A stretch of DNA of 64,000 nt from DAHUXN01 sp963811805 (lineage in GTDB: Bacteria > Acidobacteriota > Terriglobia > Acidiferrales > UBA7541): assembly GCA_963811805.1 (NCBI GenBank), contig CAWESU010000001.1:2294001-2358000 (forward strand). The letters are read 5' to 3'. The translations under genes were made by a program, and so were the position numbers. This document shows, one piece after another, positions 15,025 to 25,353 of the stretch. Below the pieces are notes generated by a model that did no database searches, had not been told where the DNA came from, and was given only the letters and a program-made list of their open reading frames with translations. The first letter of the stretch is position 1. Every line of letters begins with the position of its first letter.

Positions 15025-15846
15025 GTGACCGCCCAAGAACCAGCAGTCGATCCTCAGAATGTCACCTTTCGCAACTGGGAGTATTCGGCGCGTCTGCGGG
15101 AGTTACAGCGCCGCGAATGGTGGATCTGGGGCTTCTCCATGCTGGTGCTGCTGGCTCTCACTGCCGCGGTGGTCTCGCTCTCATTTCCACAAATCTTGCA
15201 GGAAAGAAAGACGGTTGTTGGGGCAGGTGTATTCCAAACGGTTTTTGGTCTGGTTTTTTTGATCTTGCTTTTCATCGGCTACCTGACTTACGAGAGATTC
15301 CTGATCAATCGGCTGCGCTTCGAACTTGCCGAAGGACAGTTCCACTCCTCCATGTGGCGCAATCTGGCCTTAACCGATCCACTTACGGGTTTGTATAACC
15401 GCAGGTTCGCCGAACGGCATCTCAGGATGGAAGTCGCGCGAGCCCGCCGTAGATGTTACGCTTTGACCATAGTGCTTTTCGATCTTGACCACTTCAAGCA
15501 AATCAACGACCGCTTCGGTCATCCGGCTGGCGACATGGTCCTGAAGGGGTTCGCCGATCGCCTCGGCAAGGGCGTCCGCGAAGGAGACTTGGCGGTTCGC
15601 TTGGGCGGCGATGAATTTCTGCTTGTGCTCGCTGAATGTGATCCGGCATCTCTGCCGTCTGTTCTCCGCCGGCTCGAAGGCATCGACGTCCAGTTCGAGG
15701 GTGACCGCATACCGGTTAGTTTCTCGGTGGGTTGGACAGATTACCAAGCAGGCGACCTGGCCGAAGACTTGTTCCATCGCGCGGACAAGGCGTTGTACGA
15801 AGATAAGGAATCGCGAAAGCAATCAGTCGCAGTTCCTCCACAATAA
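15025..15846 (+). CDS. Membrane-bound diguanylate cyclase (GGDEF)
   Basis: This 273-residue protein starts at GTG. Two transmembrane helices (WWIWGFSMLVLLALTAAVVS and FQTVFGLVFLILLFIGYL) precede a full GGDEF domain (about 110-265): LTDPLTGLYNRR, FDLDHFKQINDRFGH, and RLGGDEF. The product-inhibition I-site RxxD is present five residues before GGDEF (REGD). It should make c-di-GMP from GTP with feedback control. A PilZ-bearing response regulator two genes downstream is a plausible reader. The N-terminal region is similar in design to that of the next kinase (RRIERRQWWLFS versus RELQRREWWIWG), suggesting a shared membrane module. Confidence 0.9.
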   Translation: MTAQEPAVDPQNVTFRNWEYSARLRELQRREWWIWGFSMLVLLALTAAVVSLSFPQILQERKTVVGAGVFQTVFGLVFLILLFIGYLTYERFLINRLRFELAEGQFHSSMWRNLALTDPLTGLYNRRFAERHLRMEVARARRRCYALTIVLFDLDHFKQINDRFGHPAGDMVLKGFADRLGKGVREGDLAVRLGGDEFLLVLAECDPASLPSVLRRLEGIDVQFEGDRIPVSFSVGWTDYQAGDLAEDLFHRADKALYEDKESRKQSVAVPPQ

Positions 15847-16104
15847 TTCCCCCTCGCCACAGGTTCTCTGCTTAGCAAGGCAAGCAGAAGGGACTTTCTC
15901 GCGCCCTTTTACCCTAGATCGTTGAAGATACATATGTTTCAAACTGCAACTAGCGTCAGGCGTATCTTGGCGCAACAGTGTGCAGTTTGTCCGGCAGAAC
16001 TCGCAGGCTGACGCGAATTGCTCTATGAGAGAAATAGCAAAGTCGCGAAATCCTCGCACATACTCAGCAGTCGGAGGTTCGTCTAAGAGAAACCGGGGAG
16101 ACAG

Positions 16105-17922
16105 ATGGCGGTAACTCTGGGAAGGGCCCCTTCCGCGCCGGTCGATGCTAGCTTGCGCCGCATAGAGCGGCGTCAGTGGTGGCTGTTCTCCTCGGGGATT
16201 GTCGTCACCCTGTTGCTGACTTTGGGCATCGTTTCTTTCGCAGCGCCGATGCTCCTTTCCGCAGTGGATTCATTTTATTCAATCAACATAAAGTTAGAAG
16301 TTCGTGCGCTTGTCGGGCTGGTCTTGCTTTTCGATATCTACGTGGTGTTTCAACAGCTCCAAATTCATCGCTTTCGTACCCGCCTCACCGAGCGCGAGGA
16401 GCTCTTTCGTTTGATTAGCGAGAACGCCGCCGACATGATTGCCCTGGTGGATGCAAGTGGCCGCCGTCTTTATAGCAGCCCTTCCTACCAGAAGTTGCTC
16501 GGGTACTCAGCCGAAGAACTGGTGAAGACTTCAGCCTATGAGCAAATTCACCCAGATGACCGGGACGCGGTCGTCGCGGCGATCACCGAAGCGCGTAAGT
16601 CCGGGGCGGGCCGCCGTCTTGAATATCGTGTCCGCCATAAAGATGGCCGCTGGCTGGTAGTGGAATCGACGGCCAGCGTCGCCAGGAATCAGGAGAGAGA
16701 CGAAAGGTTGGTCATCGTAAACCGCGATATTACCGACCGCAAACAACTCGAGGAGCAACTGTATCTGTCGCAAAAACTGGAAGCCATTGGAAGGCTCTCC
16801 GGTGGAGTAGCGCACGATTTTAACAACCTCTTAGGCGTCATCATCGGTTATAGCGAAGCACTGCAGCGGCAGATTGATGAAGACCATCCTCACCGCGAAG
16901 CTGTCGACGAAATTCAAAACGCGGGAAAGCGCGCCGCCCTGCTCACGCAGCAACTGCTGGCGTTCAGTCGAAAGCAGGTGCTCGAGCCAAAGGTTCTCGA
17001 CCTGAATACCCTGGTTTCTGAGGTCGAAAAGATGCTGCGTCGGCTGATCGGCGAGGATATAGAGCTCAACATTGTTCTGCCAAACGGGCTCGGCATGGTG
17101 AAAGCTGACCGCGGTCAGCTTGATCAGGTCATCTTGAACTTAGCCGTGAACGCGCGCGATGCCATGCCGAAAGGCGGCAAGCTGACGCTCGAAACGAGCA
17201 ACACCGTGCTCGATGAGAGTGACGTCAATCGCTTTCGTTATGTGGTGCCAGGCAAGTACGTATTGCTGAAGGTCACCGATACCGGCTGTGGCATGGACGC
17301 GGAATTGCAGTCTCACATCTTCGAGCCTTTCTTCACCACCAAAGAATCGGGCAAGGGAACTGGGCTTGGACTGGCGACGGTCTACGGGGTCATCAAGCAG
17401 AGCGGCGGCTACATCTGGGTGGACAGCGAACTGGGAAAGGGCACCGCTTTCAAGATCTATCTCCCACGTGTCGAGGAGCCCAAGGAAATCGCCACGCCAA
17501 TCGAAACACCCGCGCGAGACTCCAGCCGTAGCTCGCGGACGATTCTTCTGGTCGAGGACGAGCATTCGCTCAGAAAGCTGACGCGGGAGACGCTCGTAGA
17601 GATTGGCCATTCCGTTCTCGAGGCGAGTGATGCCTTCCAGGCCCTCGAGATCGCAGAGCGAAACAACTTTGCTATCGATTTACTTCTGACGGATGTGGTC
17701 ATGCCCGGCATGAGCGGCCGCGTATTGGCCGACAAATTGACCGCCGCCCATCCGGATATCCGCGTGCTCTACATGTCCGGATATACCGATGGCGCGGTGG
17801 CCACGCATGGAGTCCTGGAATCGGGGATCTCGATTCTTCGCAAACCTTTTACGCGAGATGAACTGACGGCGCGGGTTGACGAAGTCTTGCGCTCGGTTGA
17901 GAAGCAAATGGTAAGGCCTTGA
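16105..17922 (+). CDS. Hybrid sensor histidine kinase
   Basis: This 605-residue protein has two N-terminal membrane helices (28-85), a PAS domain (95-215), a HisKA dimerisation domain with phospho-His237 (GGVAHDFNNLLG), an HATPase domain (NARDAMPKGG, DTGCGMD, GKGTGLGLA) and a C-terminal receiver with Asp530 (LLTDVVMPGMSG). The receiver would accept phosphate and pass it on. It is followed after 50 nt by the receiver-PilZ gene, its most likely partner. It closely resembles the other hybrid kinase at 48199-50352 in the catalytic part. Confidence 0.92.
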   Translation: MAVTLGRAPSAPVDASLRRIERRQWWLFSSGIVVTLLLTLGIVSFAAPMLLSAVDSFYSINIKLEVRALVGLVLLFDIYVVFQQLQIHRFRTRLTEREELFRLISENAADMIALVDASGRRLYSSPSYQKLLGYSAEELVKTSAYEQIHPDDRDAVVAAITEARKSGAGRRLEYRVRHKDGRWLVVESTASVARNQERDERLVIVNRDITDRKQLEEQLYLSQKLEAIGRLSGGVAHDFNNLLGVIIGYSEALQRQIDEDHPHREAVDEIQNAGKRAALLTQQLLAFSRKQVLEPKVLDLNTLVSEVEKMLRRLIGEDIELNIVLPNGLGMVKADRGQLDQVILNLAVNARDAMPKGGKLTLETSNTVLDESDVNRFRYVVPGKYVLLKVTDTGCGMDAELQSHIFEPFFTTKESGKGTGLGLATVYGVIKQSGGYIWVDSELGKGTAFKIYLPRVEEPKEIATPIETPARDSSRSSRTILLVEDEHSLRKLTRETLVEIGHSVLEASDAFQALEIAERNNFAIDLLLTDVVMPGMSGRVLADKLTAAHPDIRVLYMSGYTDGAVATHGVLESGISILRKPFTRDELTARVDEVLRSVEKQMVRP

Positions 17923-17972
17923 CACGATGAATTCCTGCTTCCGGGCTGATGTTGTTCTCTGGAGGAAAACGA

Positions 17973-18638
17973 ATGCCGCGGCTGCTCATTGTCGATGACG
18001 ACGAATCGGTGCGCAAGGTTCTTCGCTTCCGATTGAAAGAGTCCTACGAAATCCTCGACACCGGCTGCCCGGAAGAGGCCCTGGCTTTGGCGTTACAGCA
18101 AAAGCCGGATGCAATTCTCCTCGATCTCATGATGCCCAAGTATTCCGGCTTCGAGATTTGCCAGACGCTTTCCTCCATGAGCTTCACTCAGCTGATTCCT
18201 GTTCTTATCGTCTCGGGCGAGTCCGCGTCGCGATACAAAGACTTCTGCTCGAACCTCGGAGCCAAGGGCTATTTTCAAAAGCCCGTGGATTTCGAGGCTC
18301 TCGAAGGCCGGCTCGTCGCGCTCCTCGGAAGCAAGCGTGTCGACCGGCGATGTGAAGCGCGCGTAAAGTTAAGAGTGACGCTGAAAGTTAAGGGCACGAC
18401 GGCGCAGGGGGAAGCTTTCGAGCTGCTTACTTCTACCGAGAATGTCAGCGCTCACGGTTTTCTGGCCGGGTGCAGTACGTCTGTGAAGACAGGCACCGTC
18501 GTCGAAGTGTTTGTGATGGGCGTCGGCCAACAGCCGGCTGGCAAGGCCCGCGTTGTCCGCATTGAATGGCCCGAAACCCCAGGGCAGCGGTGCGGCTTTC
18601 AATTTCTCAGTGAGCCCCTCAACTGGGTGCTCAGGTAG
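17973..18638 (+). CDS. Response regulator with PilZ output domain
   Basis: From the ATG at 17973, behind GGAGG, the protein has 221 residues. Residues 1-125 are a receiver (LLIVDDDESV, ILLDLMMPKYSG, GYFQKPVD). Residues 130-221 are a PilZ domain (RRCEARVKLRVTL, ENVSAHGFLAGC, RCGFQFL); the RxxxR arginines and the later small-residue motif for c-di-GMP are recognisable though not canonical. Such proteins combine phosphorelay and c-di-GMP input. Neighbouring cyclase and kinase genes support that. Confidence 0.85.
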   Translation: MPRLLIVDDDESVRKVLRFRLKESYEILDTGCPEEALALALQQKPDAILLDLMMPKYSGFEICQTLSSMSFTQLIPVLIVSGESASRYKDFCSNLGAKGYFQKPVDFEALEGRLVALLGSKRVDRRCEARVKLRVTLKVKGTTAQGEAFELLTSTENVSAHGFLAGCSTSVKTGTVVEVFVMGVGQQPAGKARVVRIEWPETPGQRCGFQFLSEPLNWVLR

Positions 18639-18990
18639 AATACGGAAAACACGAGTTTCTCCCGTGCGCGCTGGCAAAGTGATCCTCCCCGTATTTAGTT
18701 CTCGTCGGAACCCTTAAAGTCTTCTTCAATCACGGCTTCGCTTCTTTAAAATTTCTCGCGGCAATTCGTCCTTCAGCAGCGCTTCGCCGCGGGGCGGTAT
18801 CCACCGAGGAAATACGCAACGATTGTTTCTCAGTCGTGCTGTCAAAAGACTTGACAGTAGCGGTACGCGAGGGGTATCGTGCGTCTCCTGAAACTGCAAA
18901 CTGTAAAATGAAACAAAAGTTTCGCGCGCTCACTCGCCCGAGAGGGTAGGGGCGCGGGGCGTATGTTGCTTTTGGCAGTGAGGAGTTGGG
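18639..18990. other. Intergenic region upstream of the sortilin/BNR gene
   Basis: No gene is supported. TTGACA at 18851-18856 with TATCGT 18 nt further is a possible promoter for the following gene, leaving a leader of about 100 nt. I see no riboswitch or repeat. Confidence 0.35.
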
Positions 18991-21900
18991 ATGCGCAGAC
19001 TAGTTTTGCTTCTTCTATTGACAGGTGTGTCTGCCCTCGTTCCCCGTTTTGCATTTTCGCAATCCGGGGACGCGGCCAATGGCAAAGCCTACCAGGATGC
19101 CATTCAGCACTTGGCTTTTCGGTCGATTGGCCCGGCCTCCATGGATGGCCGCATCGACGCTTTCGCCGTGCCTCGCCATGATCCCAACACAATTTATGTA
19201 GGCTCCGCCACCGGCGGCGTTTGGAAGTCGACGAACCGCGGAACCACTTGGACGCCGATCTTCGATCAGCAGCCCGTTTCGAGTATCGGCGCAATCGAAA
19301 TTGCGCCATCCGATCCATCGATTATCTGGGTCGGAACAGGAGAGGCCAATAACCGCCAAACCTCATCCTGGGGCGACGGCGTTTATAAATCCACCGACGC
19401 CGGCGCTACGTGGACGCACATGGGTCTGAGCGATAGCTTCCAGATCAGCCGAATTATCATTGATCCTGCGAACCCCCAGATCGTTTACGTGGCAGCGCTG
19501 GGCAACCTCTGGGGACCTGGGGGGGAGCGCGGACTTTACAAAACAGAAGACGGAGGCAAGACCTGGCAGCGCGTGCTCTATCAGGATGAAAACACGGGAA
19601 TCGCTGATGTCGAAATGGACCCGCAGAGCTCGCAAACGCTTTTCGCGTCGGCCTACGAAAGGCGTCGCACCGTATTTGGAATGAACGGTGGCGGTCCCAG
19701 CAGCGCTCTGTACAAAACGACGGACGGCGGAGCCACCTGGCACAAATTGTACAAAGGCCTTCCCTACGAACACGGAACTGTTGACACCGGGCGCATCGGA
19801 GTCTCGATTTATCCGCGCGATCCTCGAATCGTTTATGCCAGGGTCGAAAGCGCCGACAACAGCGGCGTCTTCTGCAGCACCGACGGCGGAGAAACTTGGG
19901 AAAAGCGCAGCAGCGTTGATCCTCGGCCTTCGTATTTTCCGCAGATCCTGGTCGACCCGAACAATTATCTTCGCGTCTGGCTACCCGGCGGCGGACTTGC
20001 CCATTCCGATGACGGCGGTCGGACGTTTCTTCCTGATCCGGACAAGCAGGGACTGCAAACGATCCACGCCGACTTCCACGCCGTTTGGATCGATCCCGAC
20101 GATTCCAATTACATGATTTCTGGTTCCGATGGCGGCGTCTATATCAGCCACGATAGCGGGGAAAAGTGGGATTACATTAACACCATACCGGTCGGGCAAG
20201 TCTACGCGGTTGCCACGGACACGGAGATTCCCTATCACATCTGCGGCGGTTTTCAGGACAACGGCTCGTGGTGCGGCCCAGTTCGCACGCGAAACCCAAA
20301 GGGAATTATGAACAGCGACTGGTCCCGCGTGATGGACGGGGACGGTTTCCAAGTGGTTCCCAATCCCAAGGATTCCAACATTGTTTTCGTCGAAGGACAG
20401 AACGGAAAGTTGATCCGGCTGAATCGCCGCACCAACGAGTGGGCGTTGATTCGTCCTATGCCGGAGAAACTGAGCGGACCGCCCTATCGTTGGGAATGGA
20501 ATTCTCCGCTCGTGGCCACGCCGCAGGGCGATCTGTACTCGGCCGCGAACTATCTTTTCAAGTCCGCAGATGAGGGAAATACGTGGACGACGATCAGTCC
20601 GGATTTAACTACCAACGTCGACCCGACCAAGCTCCTGATTCTCGGAGAAGCGCCGAACGAAAAAACGATCGAGCGCGATTACGGGGCGGGCACCTATCCG
20701 TGCATTACGGCTTTGGCTGTTTCTGAAAAGAATGAGCAGGTGATTTGGGTCGGCACGGAAGATGGAAATCTTCAGGTCACGCGCGACGGTGGGCAAAACT
20801 GGAGCAATGTAATTAACTCCGAGGGCCTGCCCAAAGGCGTTTACGTCAGTTACGTGAACGCTTCGACCTTCTCGGAAGGCACCGCGTACGTGACGTTTGA
20901 CGGCCACCGCAACGGGGATTTCGGGATATACGTTTTTCGCACCGACGATTACGGAAAAACCTGGCAGAAAATCACCGCTGGGCTTCCGGACAACCGCGGA
21001 ACGGCGCAGGTCGTTCGCGAGGATCCCTACAACCGCAACCTCCTTTTTGCCGGCACCGAGTTTGGCCTTTTCGCTTCGTTCAATCGCGGCGACAGCTGGT
21101 CTGCGCTGAAATTGAACTTTCCGTCCGTCATCGTCGACGACATTACAGTTGAGCGCAGATCGCACGATTTGGTGCTGGCCACGCACGGTCGTGCTTTCTG
21201 GGTCCTTGACGACATCCGCCCGCTCGAGCAGTTGAGCCCCTCGGTCCTTTCTTCGCCTCTCCATCTGTTCAGCGTACAGCCTGCGCGCGAATGGAAAGAG
21301 TTCGACCATAGCAACGGTTATACCGGCGACCAGTTGTTCATTGCTCCTAATCCGCCGAACGGCGCAACCATCGATTATTTTTTGGCGAGCCCGCCTGCAA
21401 AAGATCAAGCGGTCCAGGTCCGAATTTCTGACAGTACGGGGAAACTGATCCAAGAGTTTCCCGGCACAAACGATACCGGCATAAATCGTGTGACGTGGGA
21501 TCTGCGCTATCCCACTCCCGTGAAGCCCACGCAGGATCAGCTGAACGCGCAAGATGAAGGGTTTTTCTACAACGCCATCCGCGGGCCCGTTGTGGCGCCG
21601 GGAAATTACACGGTCGAGGTCATGATGGGAAGCGCGAAGGCCTCAGAAGTTGTTGAAGTGCTGGATGACCCGACCGTCGAAATGAGCGCTCAAGACCGGC
21701 AGGCGCGTGATGGCCTGATTATGCAGGCCTACGAAACCTACAAGCGGGCCGTGGACGCAGGGAAGAACATTACGTCGCTCAAGAAATCGCTCGATGACGC
21801 GCAGAAGCAGTATCCCGACATGCCCAAGGAACTGAAGGCCCAAGTTCAAGACCTGGCGAAGCGCGTCGACCAGCTTCACAAGCAAATCGTCGGCTCTTCC

Positions 21901-22152
21901 GAAGAGATGTTTGCTCCGCTGACATACACGCCGCCTCCTCTTCGCGATCAGGCCGGACGTTTGCTTTTTAGTCTTGACAACGTCAGCCAGGCGCCGACCT
22001 CTGCGCAGCGGCGTGAATTCTCGGAGATTTCAGCGGACGTCGATAGCAAAGCTTCTGAACTCAAGACGTTGGTTGACACCGATCTTCCCAAACTGAATGC
22101 GGCGATGGCGAAGGCAAAGATTCCTTATATTCCACCGCCATCGGCGAAGTAG
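18991..22152 (+). CDS. Large secreted sortilin/BNR-repeat protein
   Basis: This 1053-residue protein has a signal peptide and a GAGGAG site before the ATG. Residues 40-760 carry repeated Asp-box/BNR units (GGVWKSTNRGTTW, GVYKSTDAGATW, GLYKTEDGGKTW, ALYKTTDGGATW, NLQVTRDGGQNW), typical of the sortilin (VPS10) beta-propeller; proteins like this are often annotated glycosyl hydrolase without evidence. The C-terminal 250 residues include a helical, probably coiled-coil region. It precedes a TonB-dependent receptor and has a paralogue after it. I infer a periplasmic or outer-surface binding or processing role for an imported polymer or peptide; the substrate is unknown. Confidence 0.85.
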   Translation: MRRLVLLLLLTGVSALVPRFAFSQSGDAANGKAYQDAIQHLAFRSIGPASMDGRIDAFAVPRHDPNTIYVGSATGGVWKSTNRGTTWTPIFDQQPVSSIGAIEIAPSDPSIIWVGTGEANNRQTSSWGDGVYKSTDAGATWTHMGLSDSFQISRIIIDPANPQIVYVAALGNLWGPGGERGLYKTEDGGKTWQRVLYQDENTGIADVEMDPQSSQTLFASAYERRRTVFGMNGGGPSSALYKTTDGGATWHKLYKGLPYEHGTVDTGRIGVSIYPRDPRIVYARVESADNSGVFCSTDGGETWEKRSSVDPRPSYFPQILVDPNNYLRVWLPGGGLAHSDDGGRTFLPDPDKQGLQTIHADFHAVWIDPDDSNYMISGSDGGVYISHDSGEKWDYINTIPVGQVYAVATDTEIPYHICGGFQDNGSWCGPVRTRNPKGIMNSDWSRVMDGDGFQVVPNPKDSNIVFVEGQNGKLIRLNRRTNEWALIRPMPEKLSGPPYRWEWNSPLVATPQGDLYSAANYLFKSADEGNTWTTISPDLTTNVDPTKLLILGEAPNEKTIERDYGAGTYPCITALAVSEKNEQVIWVGTEDGNLQVTRDGGQNWSNVINSEGLPKGVYVSYVNASTFSEGTAYVTFDGHRNGDFGIYVFRTDDYGKTWQKITAGLPDNRGTAQVVREDPYNRNLLFAGTEFGLFASFNRGDSWSALKLNFPSVIVDDITVERRSHDLVLATHGRAFWVLDDIRPLEQLSPSVLSSPLHLFSVQPAREWKEFDHSNGYTGDQLFIAPNPPNGATIDYFLASPPAKDQAVQVRISDSTGKLIQEFPGTNDTGINRVTWDLRYPTPVKPTQDQLNAQDEGFFYNAIRGPVVAPGNYTVEVMMGSAKASEVVEVLDDPTVEMSAQDRQARDGLIMQAYETYKRAVDAGKNITSLKKSLDDAQKQYPDMPKELKAQVQDLAKRVDQLHKQIVGSSEEMFAPLTYTPPPLRDQAGRLLFSLDNVSQAPTSAQRREFSEISADVDSKASELKTLVDTDLPKLNAAMAKAKIPYIPPPSAK

Positions 22153-22277
22153 CGATGCGGGAAACGAGGGCTTCGATGCAGATTTCCGAACACTTAGCTG
22201 AACCTTTCGAACCGAATTGTGCGAACCAATGGGAGCGTCACGCGATGGCTCCGTCCGGGAGCCGGGAGGAGGGGAAA

Positions 22278-25200
22278 ATGGTGATCAATAAGACTTTGCA
22301 AAACATCCTTCGGTGTCGTTCTTTGTTCATGTGCCTTGCCTTGGGGTTGGCGCTGCTGGCGTTTCACAGCCAGGCGTATGCGCAGGGCCAGGTCCAGGCA
22401 AACATCACTGGGCAAGTGATGGACGCGTCGGGCGCGGCGGTGCCGGGAGTCGCGATTGTTGCGCTCCATATCTCGACTGGTCAGACTTGGAACGTCACCT
22501 CCGACCAGTCTGGCCACTACTACATCGCCCAGCTGCCCGTCGGGATTTTCCGAATCACGGCCGAACATTCAGGCTTTGAAAAGCAGGTGATTGAGAACGT
22601 AACCCTCACCGTCGGTGCGACCGTCGCGGTCAATATCAGCCTGAAGGTCGGCGCGATTTCGCAGCAAGTGGAAGTAACCGCGGCGGCGCCGGCCTTTCAA
22701 ACCACCAATGCGACGACTGGCTCCACGATGGGCAACGCGCAGGTTTCGCAACTCCCCATCAATGGCCGGGACTATGGCCGCTTCAGCTTGCTTACACCCG
22801 GCGCAACGGTCCGCGAGGGATATATCGCCGATCTGTCTTTTAACGGCCTGTCCGACGTGAGCAACACATTTTCGATTGACGGTATCGACGCCACGCGCAT
22901 CGATGATCCCTACATGTCCAATGGTTCGGAACGCGGCGCGCGCCTGTTAACAGGCAGCTTGGACTCCATTGGTGAATTTTCCATTCAGACCGGAAACTAC
23001 GGCGCGCAATACGGACGCTCCGGCGGCGCCTACATCAACATCGTTTCGAAGGGCGGTTCGAACGCCCTGCACGGTGAAGTGTGGGATTTCGCCCGCAATA
23101 CCGCCTTGGACGCGCGCAATTACTTCGCCGCCACAAATCAGCCCCTTCACTATCAGGACTTCGGCGCCAATATCGGCGGTCCCATCAAGAAGAACCATCT
23201 CTTCTACTATTTGAATTACGAAGGTTCGCGGCAAGGCATCGGCGTCATCGCGGAAGGGACAGTCCCCAGCAATGCGATGCGCTCGGCAGTCCAGTCAACC
23301 TCACCGGTGCTGATGCCCTTCATTGACGCAATGCCCACCAGCACGGACGTGCTGGCCAGCGATCCCACGGGTAACACAGCGTTATATAACGGGCAGGCGA
23401 CGTCGAGAGTCCGTGAAGACACCGGCAGCGTTCGCATTGACGACACTCTTTCCGATAAGGATACGGCCTTCTTTCGACTGAACATTAACAACTCTTTGGT
23501 GAGCGGTCCCGTATTCCAGATCTTCCCTGGCTCGTTCGGATTAACCGACGGCCAGGACGTTCCGACCACGACCACCAACATGGCTCTGAGTGAGACTCAC
23601 ATTTTCTCGGCGAATTTCACCAACAATTTTCTGGCCGGCTTGCAACGATACGCCAGCACCATCGATGAAAGTCTGGGTTCTTTGCCGCAACTGGACATAA
23701 GGGGCTTGTCAATTACCCCCGGTAACTTTGGCGACTACACCCGGACGCCGACTAGTTGGCAACTGGGGGACACCATGACTTGGATTCGTGGTGCTCACAC
23801 GCTTCAAATGGGCGGCACGGTCTGGCTCGTTGGCATGCCGTACACAGCTCAACCAACCGATGTTCTGACCTACCTTTCGCCTCAGGACTTCATCAATAAC
23901 GATCTTAACGAGGTCGCGCAGACAGCCGGAAATCCGGGAACCGTGACCTTTCAGCGCGAAGTCGGTCTCTTCGTGCAGGACGCGTGGCAGGTCCGCCCCG
24001 GCCTGACGATCAATGCAGGCATGCGTTGGGATTATGACACCGTCCCAGACGATGAATTTCACCAGACACAAGCCTTCAATCCGGTGACCGGCGTATTGAA
24101 TTCGCCGAACACGCCCTACTTCAACGCCAACTACAAAAACTTTGGGCCCAGAGTATCCATCGCCTGGGCGCCGAATAATTCGAAATGGGTCTTCCGTACC
24201 GGTTACGGAATTTTCTATACCGCCTATCCCCTCGGCGACGCCGGCTTTGGCAGTCCAGCGGCAAATACTCTTCCGGGGAATTTCGACTTATTTACTACGC
24301 CGAGTCAACAACTCTCCTACCCGTACACTTCTTACCTGTCTAGCAGTTCCGTTCCACCACCCGCGCTCTCTGGGTTTTGGCCTGATGCCCCAAACACTTA
24401 CGTCGAACAGTGGAACTTCGGGGTCGGGCGCCAGCTCAGTAACACCACTGGCATTTTGGTGAATTATGTCGGCAATCACGCTATCAATTTAGAGCGAGAT
24501 CTGCTTAACAACTGGCCGAACCCCATCACCGGCATCGCACCCATTCCCGCCGACGGCGTGAATTACGTTGTCGAGTGGAATGGCGAATCCAATTACAACG
24601 CCCTTCAGGTCTCGTTCAAACGGCAGATGTCTCACGGACTCTTGTACGATGTCGCCTACACTTGGAGTCACGCGATCTCCAATGAACCGATGGCCGACCA
24701 GTTCGGCCCAGAACCCGAGAACAATAACGATTTCGATTCCGAGCGCGGAGACAACTCCAACGACGCGCGCAATCAGTTTTCCTACAACATTTTGTGGAAC
24801 ATCCCGGTCGGTCAGGGACACTCTTACCTGAGCACGGGACCGGTCAGCAAAATAGTCGGCGGCTGGGAAATCGCCGCTCTCGGTTTCTTCCGCACAGGAT
24901 TGGCGGACACCGTCTATACGTACGACAACGGAGCCGACGGCAACTACTACAACCAGCGAGCGGACTGCAATACCGGCGCGCCGCTCTACGGCAACGGCAC
25001 CCCGGGAGATTTCTGGAATCCCGCGGCGTTTTCTGACCCGCCCGCAAATACTTTCGGTACCTGCCCCAACAGCGTCGTCCGCAGCCCCAGGTTCGCGCAG
25101 ACCGATTTTTCGGCCATCAAGCACACTCCGTTCGGTGAAGGGAAAGAAGTGGAATTCCGCGCGGAAATCTTCAATCTGTTCAATCATACAAACTTCGATT

Positions 25201-25316
25201 TGCCGGACAATTTCGTCGACGACGCGACATTCGGTCAGTTGCTCAGCACTGTCGGCAAGGAGATCGGCTTCGGCACTTCGCGCGAAGTGCAACTGGCTCT
25301 GAAAATTCACTTCTAG
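22278..25316 (+). CDS. Oar-like TonB-dependent receptor with carboxypeptidase-regulatory domain
   Basis: The start ATG at 22278 follows GGGAGGAGGGG; the frame is open for 41 codons upstream but lacks such a site. After a signal peptide (ending AFHSQAYAQ) comes a CarboxypepD_reg-like beta-sandwich (about 35-120: ANITGQVMDASGAAVPGV), a plug-like region (INGRDYGRFSLLTPG, FSIDGIDATRIDDP), and a large outer-membrane barrel ending in the insertion-type C-terminus LALKIHF. The mature length is about 970 residues, usual for this acidobacterial family. It lies between two sortilin/BNR genes with short gaps (125 and 37 nt), so the three are probably one uptake or surface-processing unit. Confidence 0.9.
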   Translation: MVINKTLQNILRCRSLFMCLALGLALLAFHSQAYAQGQVQANITGQVMDASGAAVPGVAIVALHISTGQTWNVTSDQSGHYYIAQLPVGIFRITAEHSGFEKQVIENVTLTVGATVAVNISLKVGAISQQVEVTAAAPAFQTTNATTGSTMGNAQVSQLPINGRDYGRFSLLTPGATVREGYIADLSFNGLSDVSNTFSIDGIDATRIDDPYMSNGSERGARLLTGSLDSIGEFSIQTGNYGAQYGRSGGAYINIVSKGGSNALHGEVWDFARNTALDARNYFAATNQPLHYQDFGANIGGPIKKNHLFYYLNYEGSRQGIGVIAEGTVPSNAMRSAVQSTSPVLMPFIDAMPTSTDVLASDPTGNTALYNGQATSRVREDTGSVRIDDTLSDKDTAFFRLNINNSLVSGPVFQIFPGSFGLTDGQDVPTTTTNMALSETHIFSANFTNNFLAGLQRYASTIDESLGSLPQLDIRGLSITPGNFGDYTRTPTSWQLGDTMTWIRGAHTLQMGGTVWLVGMPYTAQPTDVLTYLSPQDFINNDLNEVAQTAGNPGTVTFQREVGLFVQDAWQVRPGLTINAGMRWDYDTVPDDEFHQTQAFNPVTGVLNSPNTPYFNANYKNFGPRVSIAWAPNNSKWVFRTGYGIFYTAYPLGDAGFGSPAANTLPGNFDLFTTPSQQLSYPYTSYLSSSSVPPPALSGFWPDAPNTYVEQWNFGVGRQLSNTTGILVNYVGNHAINLERDLLNNWPNPITGIAPIPADGVNYVVEWNGESNYNALQVSFKRQMSHGLLYDVAYTWSHAISNEPMADQFGPEPENNNDFDSERGDNSNDARNQFSYNILWNIPVGQGHSYLSTGPVSKIVGGWEIAALGFFRTGLADTVYTYDNGADGNYYNQRADCNTGAPLYGNGTPGDFWNPAAFSDPPANTFGTCPNSVVRSPRFAQTDFSAIKHTPFGEGKEVEFRAEIFNLFNHTNFDLPDNFVDDATFGQLLSTVGKEIGFGTSREVQLALKIHF

Positions 25317-25353
25317 CCCACTTCTAGATGATGAGCAACGCGTTCAAAGGGCG

